From: Pseudopithomyces maydicus
Lineage: Eukaryota > Ascomycota > Dothideomycetes > Pleosporales > Didymosphaeriaceae
Direction: 5' to 3'
DNA: 64,000 bases
Assembly: GCA_026873275.1 (NCBI GenBank)
Contig: JANTUC010000002.1
Span: 1,364,001 to 1,428,000 of the forward strand
A program made the position numbers and the translations under genes. Shown here in pieces: positions 50,763 through 62,110 of this stretch (the stretch's first letter is position 1; each line of letters starts with the position of its first letter). The notes below the pieces were generated by a model that saw only the letters and a program-made list of their open reading frames with translations, did not search any database and had not been told where the DNA came from.

Positions 50763-53700
50763 CCATCAACGATGCCAGAGCGATCGCCGTACTTGAGGAA
50801 ATGTTGCAGGAGTAAAAAGTCGCTTTGGCAGTTGTTTGCACATAAGGTCTTGCGGCTAGAGGGCTGTTGAGCCATCCAGTGAAGTGGTTGACCGTTTAGT
50901 GCCAACAATCATTTCGCGCGCGAGCCACGTCAACCACCAGGGCGGATCTAATGGCGACTAGAATGTTGCACCAAGCATTCTTTCAAGCTAAAGCCTATTG
51001 TCATTATTAGTACTCCTCTGGGGATCTTGAGTGCCTCTTGGCACATTTTTCAAAGAAGACCTTGGATAGGGAATGCTATCAATACTGCCTTCTCCTGGCT
51101 TGCTCTGCCAAGCGATGTATTGTTGGCAGAGTAGCATGACGCTATCTATGTATCACGTCACTTTGATCATGGAGAACTTTTGCCTGCCTATTGATTGACC
51201 CGATTTGGTGCTACAGTTGGTCAATTCGGCATGGCATGGCTCAAATGATCCAATCAATGCTTGAGAATTTTTCATGTAGATATTACAATGCAGTGGTCAT
51301 TATCTCACTCAACAATTTATAATCTTATATCATTGTTGCCGTGGTTGGGCAGTTTGAGGAGGACGAGGCAGCTGAACTATTAAGAGTACGCGAATAGACA
51401 ATCATGATCAATCATGGCAGAAGAAGAAGAAAGTGCGATTGATCGCTATGAATACAATGACCTTAACAGTTTTTGCTCTATTCCATCAAGCTCAGCAGCC
51501 GTCGTCTCGCCAATCGTCTTGTATAACGAATTTATCGTACTTCGCTCACTTTCTGAGAAGATTTCGTCTTCTTCAGGTTGCAGCAAAACTTTGACCTCTG
51601 CTATTATGAAGGTGGTGTAAGGGAGAAGGGACACACCGGCGTTCGTTTTTGTTGTTTGTGGGCCCTGAGGTGCACTTTCCTCAAGTACATACTACGGCGT
51701 CGTAGCTTCCCCACCAAAAAATTGGACTCGACCAAGATCGCGAATATGCATCTGAAGAAAATTTCTGTATTTTTGTGCCGATACAGAGCTCGCTTTATAA
51801 AACGCATCAGATGTAATGATCATTTGCATAGAAAGCGGATTCAAGGAATAGGATATAAAATAGAATCAAACACTTAACATCTCACCTGCATGATGGCTCT
51901 GTAGGTAAACATTCTTGTATTGTTATTTTTTGCGCTTCTTTCAATGTTGAATCCGTTGTGTCTGGTTTGCTTTTGGTTGAAGTCGGCATGGCCTGTCTCG
52001 GCCCTTACAACGGTGATCGAAGGACAGAATACTCCTATCGTTGATGTAACTACTCATGAACATGGAACTATTGCTCTTGTATCGGTTCGAAATGGAATGC
52101 ATTAATACAGTAAAGACGCGCTCAGATTTTGCCCGTAAGGCACACTCTCCACTACTATAAGATTGACACAAACATCTGTACAGTACCACCAGTACAGTAA
52201 AATAATTGGTTCCAGAATCGACTTTGAATTTTTCAAAGCCCGTTAATTTGAGTCTCTCATTTCATACAAGTATAATACTATTCAGTCTTTGGATAACACG
52301 TTCTGCATTGGTTTGCGTTCCTTACGAGTTTGCAACATATGCTGTTTCAAGTTCAGCTGAGCGACTGTAATGGTTGAGTACTGTAGATAACATTGTAAAT
52401 ACGCAGGTAAAATGGTCGCATCGTCCCGCCCATCTATATTTAAGACGGAGTTCGTGGATGGTTAGTCTAGACCCTCGCGTCGTATCCATGGCTTTGGAAA
52501 ATCCTTCGTATCGTCGGCATGTCCGAAACGTGGGAACGGAGAATACATGGAAAGCATGAACCTGACCGGACTCGGTACATGATACAATTCTTACAACAAC
52601 ACGTTGTAGGCACCCAATTGGAACTGTAGGCTGGTGACTAGGGTCTGTCTTGGGCGTTCATCTGACAGCTGACGATACGAATGGGTGGGCGTCGCCGAAC
52701 GGCTAGAACAATGAGTGCACGGCGACTTGATCCTCGAAGAACATGATGCTCAAGTCCATCGTACGGCGAGACATTGTGATTATCGTGCATGTCTGGAGTC
52801 ACAATCGGGACCTTGTCTCAATACTTTGGACGGCAATGGCGAGTGCAAACCTTGTTTCCGTACGGCGCCCAAGGAATTACCGGATCACTCATTTGCCGAC
52901 AGCTGGGCGATAAGGTGACATGGCATCCTGTCATCTAGAGCTGAATAGGCACAAAGCTTTGTTTTCAATAATGCATTCACCTGTCTTGGACCCGACGGAT
53001 CGGTTATTGCGCGATTGGAGCCCAACGACCAGTCTCTCGGAATGACAAGGTATGCGGCTCAAGTTCGTATTGCCTACTTTCAGAGATGTGCGCAAAAGCA
53101 AAAAGTTAAGTTTGATAATAGTGGAAGCATCTATCCGATCAAAACAGTACAATTTTATGCATTGCCTGTACCATGCACAGAGCTGTCAGCTGTGTGAAGA
53201 TATACAGACGCTAAAGGACTGGTAGACTTTGCTCTTGACCGATCGCGCGAACTGACCATATTCGCTGTGAACATGAGGGTCCGGGTAAAGATGGTAGCCC
53301 ATGTGCCGACAAATACGGTAGTCGATCACAAATGCCCTAGCGCCAGGTCGCATTGTGCACTGTTCTTAAGCTGATCGCCGACATCAGGTCAATTTCCAGT
53401 TGCCCTGGTACTCGTGCGGCTGGCAGCCACGTCGCATTTGGAAGTGCTGTGCTAGTCTGAGCACCTCTTGGTGTGATGAAGGATGTATCGATCAATTCAT
53501 GATTAGTCGTCATGGTATCGCGGCGGCGAGCACCTCTCCGACGACTGAGTTGTGTCTTCTTGGAGCTGTTACAGACCTTTGGGTTTACATAAATATTCAC
53601 AACATGTATATTCCTCCATATGATAGGGAGAGCACACGTCGAACATCTGGGTTTCAAGACCTTGTTGGAGATCCCGAAACCATGCCTGCCATTGGCATTG

Positions 53701-54214
53701 GATTCGTAGGAATTTCTTTTTCAAAGCCAGCCCCAGGCGCATTGACCTTGTAGCGAGCCTTGAACATCGCTCTGAGATGAGATGCGGGGCTGATCACTCT
53801 TTCACACTTCTTGGGCAAGGCCAAAATAATCCCTTCCTATCAGAACCATGCACGTACCATGGCGCTGCGTGGCAAGTGCGCTCTGCATGATGTGATATTA
53901 TTTTGGTGGCCGATCTGCTCGCATTCGTTTTGCATACAGCGAGCGCCACAGATATCGATAAACCAGGACCCAAGCCAGCTTTGTATATAGCTGTACTGCC
54001 ACGCGTGGAGAGACAGAAGGCAAACCTCCACGAGTTTATCCATCAGCATCTCTTGAACAGCGATCAGCCAGTCAGCTCACGATAGCTATATTCCTTCGCT
54101 ACTTCACAACAGTACAATATCATACAGATTGGACAGGTAGGATGCGGTAACTTTGTTGTTTGCCTAAGTTTGTTAACGAAGCTAGCGACCGATCAACCGA
54201 TCAACCGATCAACC
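50763..54214. other. long gene-poor region
   Basis: 3.45 kb, AT-rich from about 50950 to 52330, then mixed. Short open frames (for example 52715-52918 plus and 53337-53516 minus) carry no start, splice or domain evidence. It might hold remains of decayed genes. No repeat family is obvious by eye. Confidence 0.5.
54191..54214 (+). repeat. three tandem GATCAACC units abutting a start codon
   Basis: Perfect 8-bp units at 54191, 54199 and 54207 end exactly one base before the ATG at 54215. They must lie in the 5' leader if that start is used. Confidence 0.85.
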
Positions 54215-54908
54215 ATGGGAGAAAGCAAGGGAGAAGAACACATCTCGAACCTTAAGCAGCCGAACATGCCTACCACGCGACGAAGTAGATTGTCTGCACA
54301 CAATCTGCGAATCCACACAGCTGCGTACCCCAAGGTTTGTGACGTCTGCAAAGCTGTTGACGTTGTGCTAATCCGTTTCCTAGCACTCCTACTTCCCCGT
54401 ATACCAGATTCAAGAAGCACGAATACGAGTGGAGCAGGATGCCAACGACGATGGAGAAGAAACACCAGCAGAAGCCCTAGGGTTCTCATACGATGGGTTG
54501 TCGCCACAAGACATCGATATGAAGGCTCGAAGGAAGGCTTCGATGGACACACTCAAACTCTACTCGGGAAATCTCGCGTCGCTCTCCATGCCCATGGATC
54601 GCCTGATAGAAATCCAGCCCGAGAAGTCGCCGAGAGACCCTGATGCAGTTTTCAAAGAGCTGGAAACGATTGACGAGAGCGACTCAGCGTCGGAGTTGAG
54701 TAGTCAAGATGATGGTGAAGACGATGCGATGAGCGTGGGGAGCCTGCGGCCGTCATCGGATACCCTATCAGTATCACGAGAAATGTTCGTTGGCTCAACG
54801 AAAGGGAAGAAAGACCAAGGGAGCCGCAACTGGCGAAGATTACGGATGAAGAGACGGAACACGATAGAGAAGATAAAGGTGCAGCGCAGAACGGTCAAAG
54901 CCGGGTGA
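54215..54908 (+). CDS. unrecognised small acidic/basic protein
   Basis: Exons 54215-54334 and 54384-54908 (49-bp intron; GTTTGT donor, branch CTAATCC, CCTAG acceptor) give 214 aa in phase. The N-terminus is charged. The middle has a Ser/Asp/Glu-rich stretch (ELETIDESDSASELSSQDDGEDD) and the C-terminus is strongly basic (RNWRRLRMKRRNTIEKIKVQRR), like a nuclear or nucleic-acid-binding tail. No domain is recognised. The donor is slightly unusual, but phase and the branch/acceptor pair support the join. The leader directly upstream is made of three 8-bp repeats. Confidence 0.6.
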
Positions 54909-56040
54909 AAAGTGCGGTTGTTGCGATATGCACTCCGTGTCGCAGGCGACACTCGATCTGTTCTCCTTTGTTCTCATTTAATCAAAGACTGTAGCATTAG
55001 TCTGAGCATATACTGTACGATAGCGAGCCACATGCATGGTAGTAATTCACATGGCCGAACGCGGGAACGCGGCCTGGTTCGAACGTTCTTGTCTGGTCCC
55101 AAGATCCGAGGTCGCGATAGAGGCACGTGATGGATGGTGGCCCGGCGCGCCTGTAGACTACTACTTACCTAGCAGTGCTACCGGTAGTCTACTGTCTTGG
55201 AATTCCCCGCTGTCCACGCGACCTGGCCCGATCGGCGTGGGATGGGTGGCGGCGGGCAAGGTGGGCGCCCGGGCGGTCCACGGGTCACGGGTGGTGAGAG
55301 GGCACATGACGCGGAAAGCGAGCCAGTCAGGGCGACCATGCCCTGGCGGCAGCATGCTTGGCCGGGAAGGATTGTTCGTGAAGAAGCACGACAAAGCTCC
55401 TCGAGATGGACATGAGGGCCCAGTGACGCAATGGTAGAAAGAGATTGAGCTTTTGTGGGCCGGTTCGCAAGGTCCCGCACCGGCGGCGAAGCTCAGCATC
55501 GAAGCATCCAAGGCCCATCGAGTCACCCGGGACCCTGCCAGCATGCAGCCACTCGTTGACAGCGCCGTCCGTCGCAGACCACGATTGCCCTTACCGCCAT
55601 TCTCTGACGGCCTCTGCGCTGCCATGACCCACCCGTTTGATGCTGCCGGCCGACCGTGTCAGTCTGGCAGCTGCAATGGCGCGTCACCCGTGCATCCACT
55701 CCCATCATCGCCGTGTGTGATCGCGTGTGTGCACCTACTCCAGTGTATATCCTCCCGCCCTTTGCTGTCCCTGCTCAAGCCCATCAGCAACCCTCACGCC
55801 CTGCACTGCCGTTGTCCGTCGCCGCCTCTGTTCGTCCTCCTGCTGCTCTTCCATTGCCATTCAAAGACCATCTGCCCCGCCCCCGCCGCCGACGACGTTG
55901 GTGCCAGTCCCGTACCTGAGCGTTGCGCTGACTGTCGTCACCAGTAACCTTGCAGCACTTCACGTTCCCATATATCCATATCCCCTCTGTTACACCGCCG
56001 TCTTCCGAGCCGCTTAGCACCTCGTTTTTTCCTTCGTAGC
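54909..56040. promoter_or_regulatory. GC-rich promoter/leader region of neutral trehalase
   Basis: 1.13 kb without a supported gene. Around 55238-55276 the plus strand is G-rich, with several GGG tracts (G4-compatible). The last 350 bp before the trehalase ATG are C/T-rich, as in fungal 5' leaders. No TATA box seen. Confidence 0.5.
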
Positions 56041-58437
56041 ATGAGCTCGCAATCTTTAAAGCCACGCCGTTCATCCGCCGCCCTTGACCCCTACGCAACC
56101 CCGGCAGTCTACTACGGCGACCACAACGACCGCAAGCATGCTCGAGCGCGGACTTACTCAGCGGTGAGTTGGCGCCTCCATTTCCACCGCCTGCGCGTAG
56201 CTGACCAGCCCCAGGTCGTAGATACCCATACATCGGGCGGTCGCAATGCCTCTCTCGCCGAGAGCGCTGGCCTCAAGCCCCGCCGCATCAGCCATGGTAC
56301 GTGCCAGCGCCAAATACTCCTCTTCGCCGTGCTCATACCTTGCAGACGAAATGCCCGCGCAGCCTCGTCGCTTTCTTGTCCAGGTCGAGCCGACCCTCAA
56401 GACGCTCCTCGCGCGTGAGGACAGCGACAACAACTACCAGATCACCATAGACGACAAGGGCCCCAAGGTACCGCCCCTCGGTCACTGGCTCGCGGAATTG
56501 GCTGACTGGGACTCAGGTGCTGTCTCTCGGGACCTTGGCCTCCAATGCCCACAACAAGTTTGACGTCCGGGGCACTTACATGCTCTCCAATCTTCTTCAA
56601 GAACTTACCCTCGCCCAAGACTATGGCCGCAAGACCATTGTGCTCGACGAAGCCCGCTTGAACGAAAACCCCGTCAACCGCCTTTCGCGCCTCATACAAT
56701 TTTCATTTTGGGATGGCTTGACACGTCGCATCGACGGCTCAAACATTGCAAAGGTGGGCCGCGACCCCAAAGATTGGACCGATGACCCGCGCCCGCGAAT
56801 CTACGTCCCGAAAGGCGCTCCCGAACAGCTAGAGTATTATCGACGTATCCGCGATGAACATCCCGACATGCGTTTAGACGTGGTAGAGCTTCCGGAAACA
56901 TGGGATGACAAGTATGTCAGAGATCTCAACGAAAAGCCCGGGTTGCTTGCCATTGCTATGGAAGAATGGATAGATCCAGAAACCAAGAAGAAGGACCTGC
57001 GAGGCTTGCCATTTGTAGTTCCTGGGGGCAGGTTCAACGAACTTTACGGCTGGGACAGCTATATGGAATCGCTGGGACTGCTGGAGAACGACCGTCCCGA
57101 ACTGGTCGAGGCAATGGTCAAGCATTTCATTTTCTGCATCAAGCACTACGGCAAGATTCTCAATGCGAATCGGACGTATTACCTTTGTCGGTCACAACCG
57201 CCTTTCCTGACGGACATGGCTTTGCGAGTATATGAGCGGATCAAGCACAAGGACTATGCCCGCGATTTCCTAAAGGAAGCCATATTAGCTGCCATCAAGG
57301 AATACTACACTGTATGGACGGCTGCTCCACGGCTGGACGAGAAGACTGGCCTATCCCGCTACCGTCCAGGGGGCATCGGCGTTCCCCCGGAGACCGAAGC
57401 CAGTCATTTCGAGCATGTTTTGACGCCATATGCAGAAAAACATAACATGACTTTTAAAGAATTCGTGCGAGCCTACAATTATCAGGAAGTAGAGGAGCCA
57501 GAACTGGACGCCTATTTCCTTCATGACCGGGCCGTACGCGAGTCCGGCCATGATACGTCGTACCGCTTGGAAAGAGTCGCTGCTGATCTTGCTTGCGTTG
57601 ACGTCAATGCTCTCTTGTACAAGTATGAGGTAGATATCGGGCGCTGTATCCGCAACTATTTCGGCGACAAGCTGCCATTGCCTAAAGAGTACTGCGGCGA
57701 AGGTATGACAGAAGGTCATGTCGAGACATCGGCAATTTGGGAACGTCGTGCAAGGGATCGCCGTAAACGAGTCGACAAGTATCTCTGGGATGAAGAAGCC
57801 GGCATGTATTTCGACTATAACACAGCGCTAAACCAACGAACCGGTTATGAGAGCGCCACGACGTTTTGGCCAATGTGGTCTGGTCTCGCTACCCCTCGGC
57901 AAGCCAACTTGCTTGTGACGCGAGCACTGCCCAAATTCGAGATGTTTGGAGGGCTTGTTTCGGGTACGGAAAAGTCTCGTGGCAGAGTTGGCCTCGACCG
58001 GCCCAATCGACAGTGGGATTATCCTTTTGGGTGGGCACCACAGCAGATTCTAGCCTGGGTGGGTCTCCAGCGATATGGTTATGAAGCTGAAGCTCAGAGA
58101 CTGGCATACCGTTGGTGCTTCATGGTCACCAAGGCGTTTGTCGACTTCAACGGCGTCGTGGTGGAGAAGTACGATGTCACACGTCCAAAAGATCCTCACA
58201 AGGTCGAAGCAGAATACGGCAACCAGGGAAGTGACTTCAAAGGTCTACCCCGCGAAGGGTAAGTTTCCCTACACGGATAATGTCTATACTAGGCTAACAA
58301 ACGACAGATTCGGCTGGGTCAACGCGAGCTACATTTATGGCTTGACGCTTGTAAGCGCACATCAGAGACGAGCGCTCGGTGCCCTGACTAGTTGGGATAC
58401 GTTTGAGCAAGCCATGTCCGATCTTGGAATGTCGTAA
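56041..58437 (+). CDS. nth1: neutral trehalase (cytosolic, PKA-regulated type)
   Basis: Five exons (56041-56163, 56215-56296, 56346-56467, 56517-58258, 58308-58437) give 732 aa, the usual length for this GH37 enzyme, which hydrolyses trehalose to two glucoses. Both trehalase signatures are present: PGGRFNELYGWDSYM and QWDYPFGWAP. The N-terminal extension has a PKA-type site (PRRSSAAL), and the calcium-binding segment DSDNNYQITIDDKGPK marks the regulated neutral class, as opposed to secreted acid trehalase; no signal peptide is seen. The four introns are 49-51 bp with GTGAGT, GTACGT, GTACCG and GTAAGT donors. Expected control is by phosphorylation and 14-3-3 binding. No anomaly. Confidence 0.97.
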
Positions 58438-59135
58438 TCATGTTTGCTGCATCTTTCCGAGTTACGATGCATGACCAATGTAGTAGATTAGATATAAATT
58501 TTCAGCAAATCAGTTGAATACTGATATCATCCAGCCAACGGCGTTTGGGTACGTTTGAGAAGCTTGGATTTGCTTTGCGAGCGTCCACAAAATGAAGGGT
58601 GAGATGATGGTTGGACTCTGATATTATGGGCTCTTGGGTTGCATCACGGGAGGGGCGAGGTTGGGACCTAAGCTAGCACCTGAGACCAATTGTAATATTT
58701 TTCAACGTTCCCGAGGTGAATCTCAAGTGCACGCTCGACCCCGGATGGAGAATGAGTAATAGTGATCTGAGGTCGTGTTGAGTCGGTCAAGGGCGGCGAA
58801 AGGGCTCCGTGAGAGAACCATCTCGAAACTCTTCTCGCTTGGGTTTAGCGCGCAATCCCACCAAAGACTCACAGCCCGCCGCCTTACCACCATACATAAC
58901 CTTCCGCCACTGGCACAAGACACCCCAAATCTCCTCGTACTATATCCATTTGCCTCCCGCACGCATCGACCCATCGCCGGACAAACGCTACCGGCGACAC
59001 TTTGCAAACGGCCGAGCTCAGTATATATAAGCCCGAACGCCCCTCCGCTTCAGCTCTCGCAACCGCTCTCACCCGTCTGAGCCCATAAGCCACCTCTTCT
59101 TCACGTAAATTCGATATACATACATCACCGGCAAA
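58438..59135. promoter_or_regulatory. MBF1 promoter region
   Basis: 698 bp between trehalase and MBF1. It contains the TATA box listed separately, followed by a pyrimidine-rich leader (59041-59105). Confidence 0.5.
59022..59030 (+). promoter_or_regulatory. TATA box of MBF1
   Basis: TATATATAA lies 106 bp upstream of the MBF1 start codon, a normal distance for a fungal TATA element with a short leader. Confidence 0.65.
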
Positions 59136-59738
59136 ATGAGCGACGACTGGAACAGCGTCACCAAGATCGGCTCCCGCACTCGTGGCGGCGCGGCTGGACC
59201 CCGCGAGACGGTCGTCAAGGGCAAGAGTGCCCTCAACGCAGCCATGCGTAGCGGAGGCGTTGTTGCGACTGAGAAGAAGTTCGCCACAGCCAATGCTGTA
59301 CGTATCACCCGCTCCATTTCCCTCGTTCATTGTATCTTCACGACGCAAGCCATGCGGCGACGTCATAGATCCACACCCACACGACACTTTGTGTAGCTTC
59401 AGCATCGACTGACATGTCAAAAGGGTGCCTCTACCGAAGGCCAGCGCCTCACAAAGGTCGACCGTTCCGACGATATCATCAAGCCCAAGACGGTGGGCAC
59501 GGCAGTCGGCCAGGCCATCTCCAAGGCCCGCTCCGAGGCGAAGAACGACAAGGGCAGCACCATGACCCAGAAGGATCTCGCCACCAAGTGCAACACCACA
59601 CCCACCATCATCGCCGACTTCGAGCGTGGATCCGCAGCACCCGACCAGAAGCTGCTGGGCACCATGGAGCGTGTGCTCAACGTCGTCCTGCGCGGCGACA
59701 AGATTGGCCAGCCCAAGTTCCCAAACAAGAAGAAATAG
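59136..59738 (+). CDS. mbf1: multiprotein bridging factor 1 (MBF1)
   Basis: Exons 59136-59297 and 59424-59738 (126-bp intron, GTACGT donor, AAG acceptor) give 158 aa, a normal MBF1 length. MBF1 is a conserved coactivator that bridges bZIP factors to TBP and also limits frameshifting at stalled ribosomes. The N-terminal MBF1 domain (DDWNSVTKIGSRTRGG, RLTKVDRSDDIIKPKTVG) is followed by a Cro/C1-type helix-turn-helix (TMTQKDLATKCNTTPTIIADFERGSAAPDQKLLGTMERVL) and a basic Lys-rich end. A TATA box lies upstream. No anomaly. Confidence 0.97.
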
Positions 59739-60144
59739 ATTGAAGGCTGCAAAGCAGGTTGGATCGCACCGGGCAGAATACAGAAATGACAATCATGCCG
59801 GGGTTTTGTTTAGCGGGCGTTTGGAGGATGGAACTGCACCAAAATTGCGTTTCAGGCCGACGTCGGATTTTTTTTGGGCTTTGAGAGCTTTATGTTCACG
59901 ATATTTCTCATAGAGTTGTTATGGAAATGACGACACGATGGATTGGATTCCCCACATTTGACGCAACTGAAGTGCTCATTGGTGCATGGTTGGACTGATA
60001 ACAGCAAATTGGTTAGCGCATCCTAGGCCATGCTGATCTGGTTCATATGTGACAGCTGCAATTCCAACGACACTTCTCGATGATCATCATAAATCCTGAA
60101 CCTCTCTTAAAGGTAAATCTGGTGAAAGCGATCTACTCGTGCAG
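59739..60144. other. convergent 3' intergenic region
   Basis: 406 bp between the 3' ends of MBF1 and the acidic protein gene. No feature seen. Confidence 0.55.
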
Positions 60145-61282
60145 CTAGCCCTCTTCCGCTTCACTTTGTCCCTCCGACTCCTCTTCTATAATGTACAATT
60201 CCATATCCGTGTCTGCATCCATCCCACACTGGCAGTGACAGCACATCCTCCTCTCTCCTCCCGTCATCATCCTCGGACTCACAGCTAGCCCTGCAGCTCC
60301 GTACACCACCTCTCCCCCATTCAAACTCCAATCCCAATCCATCTCGTCGTCAGAATCGTCAAACAGAGCATCCCCTAGATCAATGCTAGGGATAAGAGAC
60401 AATGGCTGTGGTTTCCAAGTGGGTGAAGATGCAGGTGAAAGAGGATGATGAAACAAGGTGGATAGAGGACTCGAGGGGGCAGACGGATACGCTGATGTTG
60501 GCGGGAGCGCAATGGTAGAATCTGCAGGACTGAACGGTGACGGGGCTACTATGGGGCCGGATGGCGTATCCCCAGAGGGCGAGGAGGAGGAAGATGAAAA
60601 CAGTGTGCAAGACGACCTTGCGGAGGTAGACGTGTAGAAGAATGGAGAGGGAGAAGTCCCGAGGAGCGTCTCATCAATGGCGTTGGCTGCGCTTTCCCTG
60701 TCATTGCAATCGTACACGGTAACGTCTGGATTGTCATCGTCTCTGTCTTCTTCCTCGCCCGCTCTTTGCCTCAAGATGCGCTTCAGTAGTACGGCATCGA
60801 GAGCTTCTCTTCGCAGGAGCTCCGGCGGCTTGGGAACATGAATGACAGTTCTGTACATTGGCTGTGCTGCCTGGGTGTCCTCACTCATTCGCGCACCGCT
60901 TCGCCCAGAGTGTATCTCGGTATCTCGAATGGACAAACGCTCCATGACCGTTTCAATGGTGGGAAGCGGCATCAGTCCTAAACTTGGTCTCTTCGGCACA
61001 CCCGCAATTTTCCGCTCCTCTACCCTCCCGCTCTCTTCCTCATCGTCACTTCTCAATTGCCATGCTGAAGATCCCTGTCTACGATGGTGTCGCATGACTA
61101 GTTCCACAAGGTCAGCAAGCGTTGCTGTTCCTTCTGGTGCGCCTGTCAGAAAAGGTCAACGTACCGGTTTCGCTGACCGAAGAGGTATCGCGATCACGAT
61201 GGGTCAATGGGTCATATTCTTCTTGTGGAAGGGCTTCGAGGGCTTGCGGGTGGGGTTCCAGGGGAGGCGCTGGAGGATACAT
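60145..61282 (-). CDS. unrecognised Ser/Pro-rich acidic protein
   Basis: Exons 61165-61282 and 60145-61097 (67-bp intron; GTACGT donor, CTAG acceptor) give 356 aa in phase. The N-terminus is Pro-rich (MYPPAPPLEPH). A segment VIHVPKPPELLRREALDAVLLKRILRQR is likely helical, followed by an acidic patch. Then come long Ser/Pro-rich low-complexity stretches, a short acidic DDSDDEMDWDWSLNGG motif, a Cys cluster CCHCQCG and an acidic tail. It is probably intrinsically disordered; no domain recognised. The Cys cluster may bind metal. The start is the first ATG of exon 1. Confidence 0.65.
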
Positions 61283-62110
61283 GGGGAATAACTAGGTATT
61301 TATTTTTCATTTCTTTCATATAAATCCAGCAAGACGACTGTACCTGCGAGGCCACGCTGAATCTTGGCGTGGTCCTTTGGCTCCGAGATTAATAGATACA
61401 TATGCAGTGTCAAGGTGGTGTATGTACACTAGGCAGACAGTACGGTACTGCTTCTGAGTCTACTCCGCCGCGATTGACATGTATCAGAAAACTGCCTGAT
61501 TTGAAAGTTTCAAATCCTATGGCCAGTGTTCACCCGTTCATCTACGGGGATCAACACCTTTATTTTGTTACTTATTCGGCAGCTTGAGATAGATCCTCCA
61601 TTTTCAGATGAGCGGATACGGCATGCACTAAGCCCAATTAAATCTAACCCAAAACTGTCTAACCCTATATAGCAATATCTAATCCAAATCCACATTTGTG
61701 AGTTATTTGGTATGTCCGTTAATCAGATCTTCAATGAATTTGGGGATTACCACATTAGGAAGTTTTGGACCTTTCTGGCATGCATGAATCTTCATGGTGT
61801 GTATCCAAATACTACTGATGGTTGCTTTGTAGGTTGCTTTGTAAGATGACCAATGTACGAATTTTGCATGTAGAAACTACAAGAGAGGATATTTAGTTTT
61901 TAGAAATGCATTAATTATAGCTTGAATTCTCATGCTATCTATCTTTTGGTCATCGCTGAACCATATACACGTAGGTTGAGTGTTGAACGACTCTATCATA
62001 CCTCCCCTCACATCAAAAATCATGGCTGCGAAGCTCCAAGAAGCTCTACTGAATGTTGAAAGACTGCGCTTTTCCCAACGCCTAACTAAATTGCCCCCAA
62101 AATAAGACTT
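61283..62110. other. AT-rich intergenic region, no gene seen
   Basis: 828 bp, AT-rich from about 61600. It includes two repeats of GGTTGCTTTGTA around 61820-61842 and no supported gene. Confidence 0.5.

Noticed and set aside
51414..51877. Short plus-strand frames after a run of GAA codons
   Set aside because: Too short and AT-rich, with no domain and no spliced model.
55060..55095. GGTTCGAAC resembling a tRNA T-loop
   Set aside because: No matching acceptor, D or anticodon arms could be folded around it.
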